A stretch of 13,962 bases of DNA, from the NCBI GenBank assembly GCA_004525885.1, contig SPBV01000023.1, positions 1-13,962 of the forward strand, given 5' to 3'. The DNA is from Nitrosomonadales bacterium (GTDB taxonomy: Bacteria > Pseudomonadota > Gammaproteobacteria > Burkholderiales > Nitrosomonadaceae). Shown piece by piece: positions 13,762-13,962 of this stretch; the stretch's first letter is position 1, and the number at the start of each line of letters is the position of its first letter. A program made the position numbers and the translations under genes. The notes under the pieces were generated by a model. It saw only the letters and a list, made by a program, of their open reading frames with translations, did no database searches and was not told where the DNA came from.

Positions 13762-13962
13762 TTATTTTTGAGCAGAAACACTCTCGGTAAGTTGGCGGAG
13801 CCTAGCTCCAAGTTCCAAAGCTAGCATTCTCCAGAGTTGAGGAAATTTGTCTGCTAATGAACTAAAAGCGAGCTCTGTAATACGAGCCACAGTAACTTCG
13901 TCAATTGATACTACATCAGCTGATCTGAGACAGGTTGGGTCAATAACCGCCATTTCGCCAAC
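13762..13962 (-). CDS. Cyclic-nucleotide-binding domain protein, C-terminal part (5' end outside window)
   Basis: The last 66 codons of a gene that enters from the right edge. They read VGEMAVIDPTCLRSADVV at the start, which matches the phosphate-binding cassette of cAMP/cGMP-binding domains: GE (residues 2-3 of the visible part) and RSA (13-15). The rest forms the closing strands and the helical lid, with stop TAA soon after, so there is no helix-turn-helix C-terminal to this domain and the protein is not a standard Crp/Fnr factor. It may be a stand-alone sensor or the C-terminus of a larger protein. The conserved Glu and Arg suggest it can bind a nucleotide, possibly the product of the cyclase at 6589-8802. 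Confidence 0.75.
   Translation of the reverse strand, partial: VGEMAVIDPTCLRSADVVSIDEVTVARITELAFSSLADKFPQLWRMLALELGARLRQLTESVSAQK

Overview
The window reads as AT-rich betaproteobacterial chromosome. The gene set (paired DUF1326/DUF2182 proteins, a CHASE2 cyclase beside FecR-like and OmpA-like proteins, a ZnuD-like receptor with a Fur-family regulator, a two-domain multicopper oxidase remnant) fits a Nitrosomonas-like ammonia oxidiser, but this rests on family resemblance and codon feel only, with no rRNA or other marker in view. I see no tRNA, rRNA, CRISPR array, transposase or phage gene.

Layout. (1) 1-1490, minus strand: a DUF1326 gene and a DUF2182 membrane gene in one operon (the second runs off the left edge), preceded by two perfect palindromes that look like operators. 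(2) 1812-5201, a region of gene decay: a CBS-pair gene broken by start-codon loss and frameshifts, an intact EamA/DMT transporter, a short Sel1-repeat secreted protein, a small membrane protein with a one-base frameshift, and a heavily decayed multicopper oxidase. The oxidase remnant is the least obvious item in the window: its copper-binding blocks survive in order on the minus strand, separated by stops, frameshifts and an internal deletion. (3) 5288-8802, an envelope/signalling module: a FecR-domain secreted protein and an OmpA-like lipoprotein in one operon, transcribed divergently from a 737-residue CHASE2 class III nucleotide cyclase. Both purine-recognition positions of the cyclase carry Arg. 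(4) 8899-12037, minus strand, a likely zinc-homeostasis cluster: a Zur-like Fur-family regulator with a clear sigma70 promoter and a palindrome at its predicted transcription start, a DUF2946-like small protein, a strong hairpin, and a ZnuD-like TonB-dependent receptor. (5) 12208-13397, minus strand: msrB then msrA, both predicted exported lipoproteins, suggesting envelope methionine-sulfoxide repair. (6) 13762-13962: the C-terminal end of a cyclic-nucleotide-binding domain protein, cut by the right edge.

I do not see a clearly new system. The best leads are the cyclase with unusual substrate-recognition residues in its FecR/OmpA setting, the self-regulated Zur/DUF2946/ZnuD-like cluster, and the palindrome pair in front of the DUF1326/DUF2182 operon.
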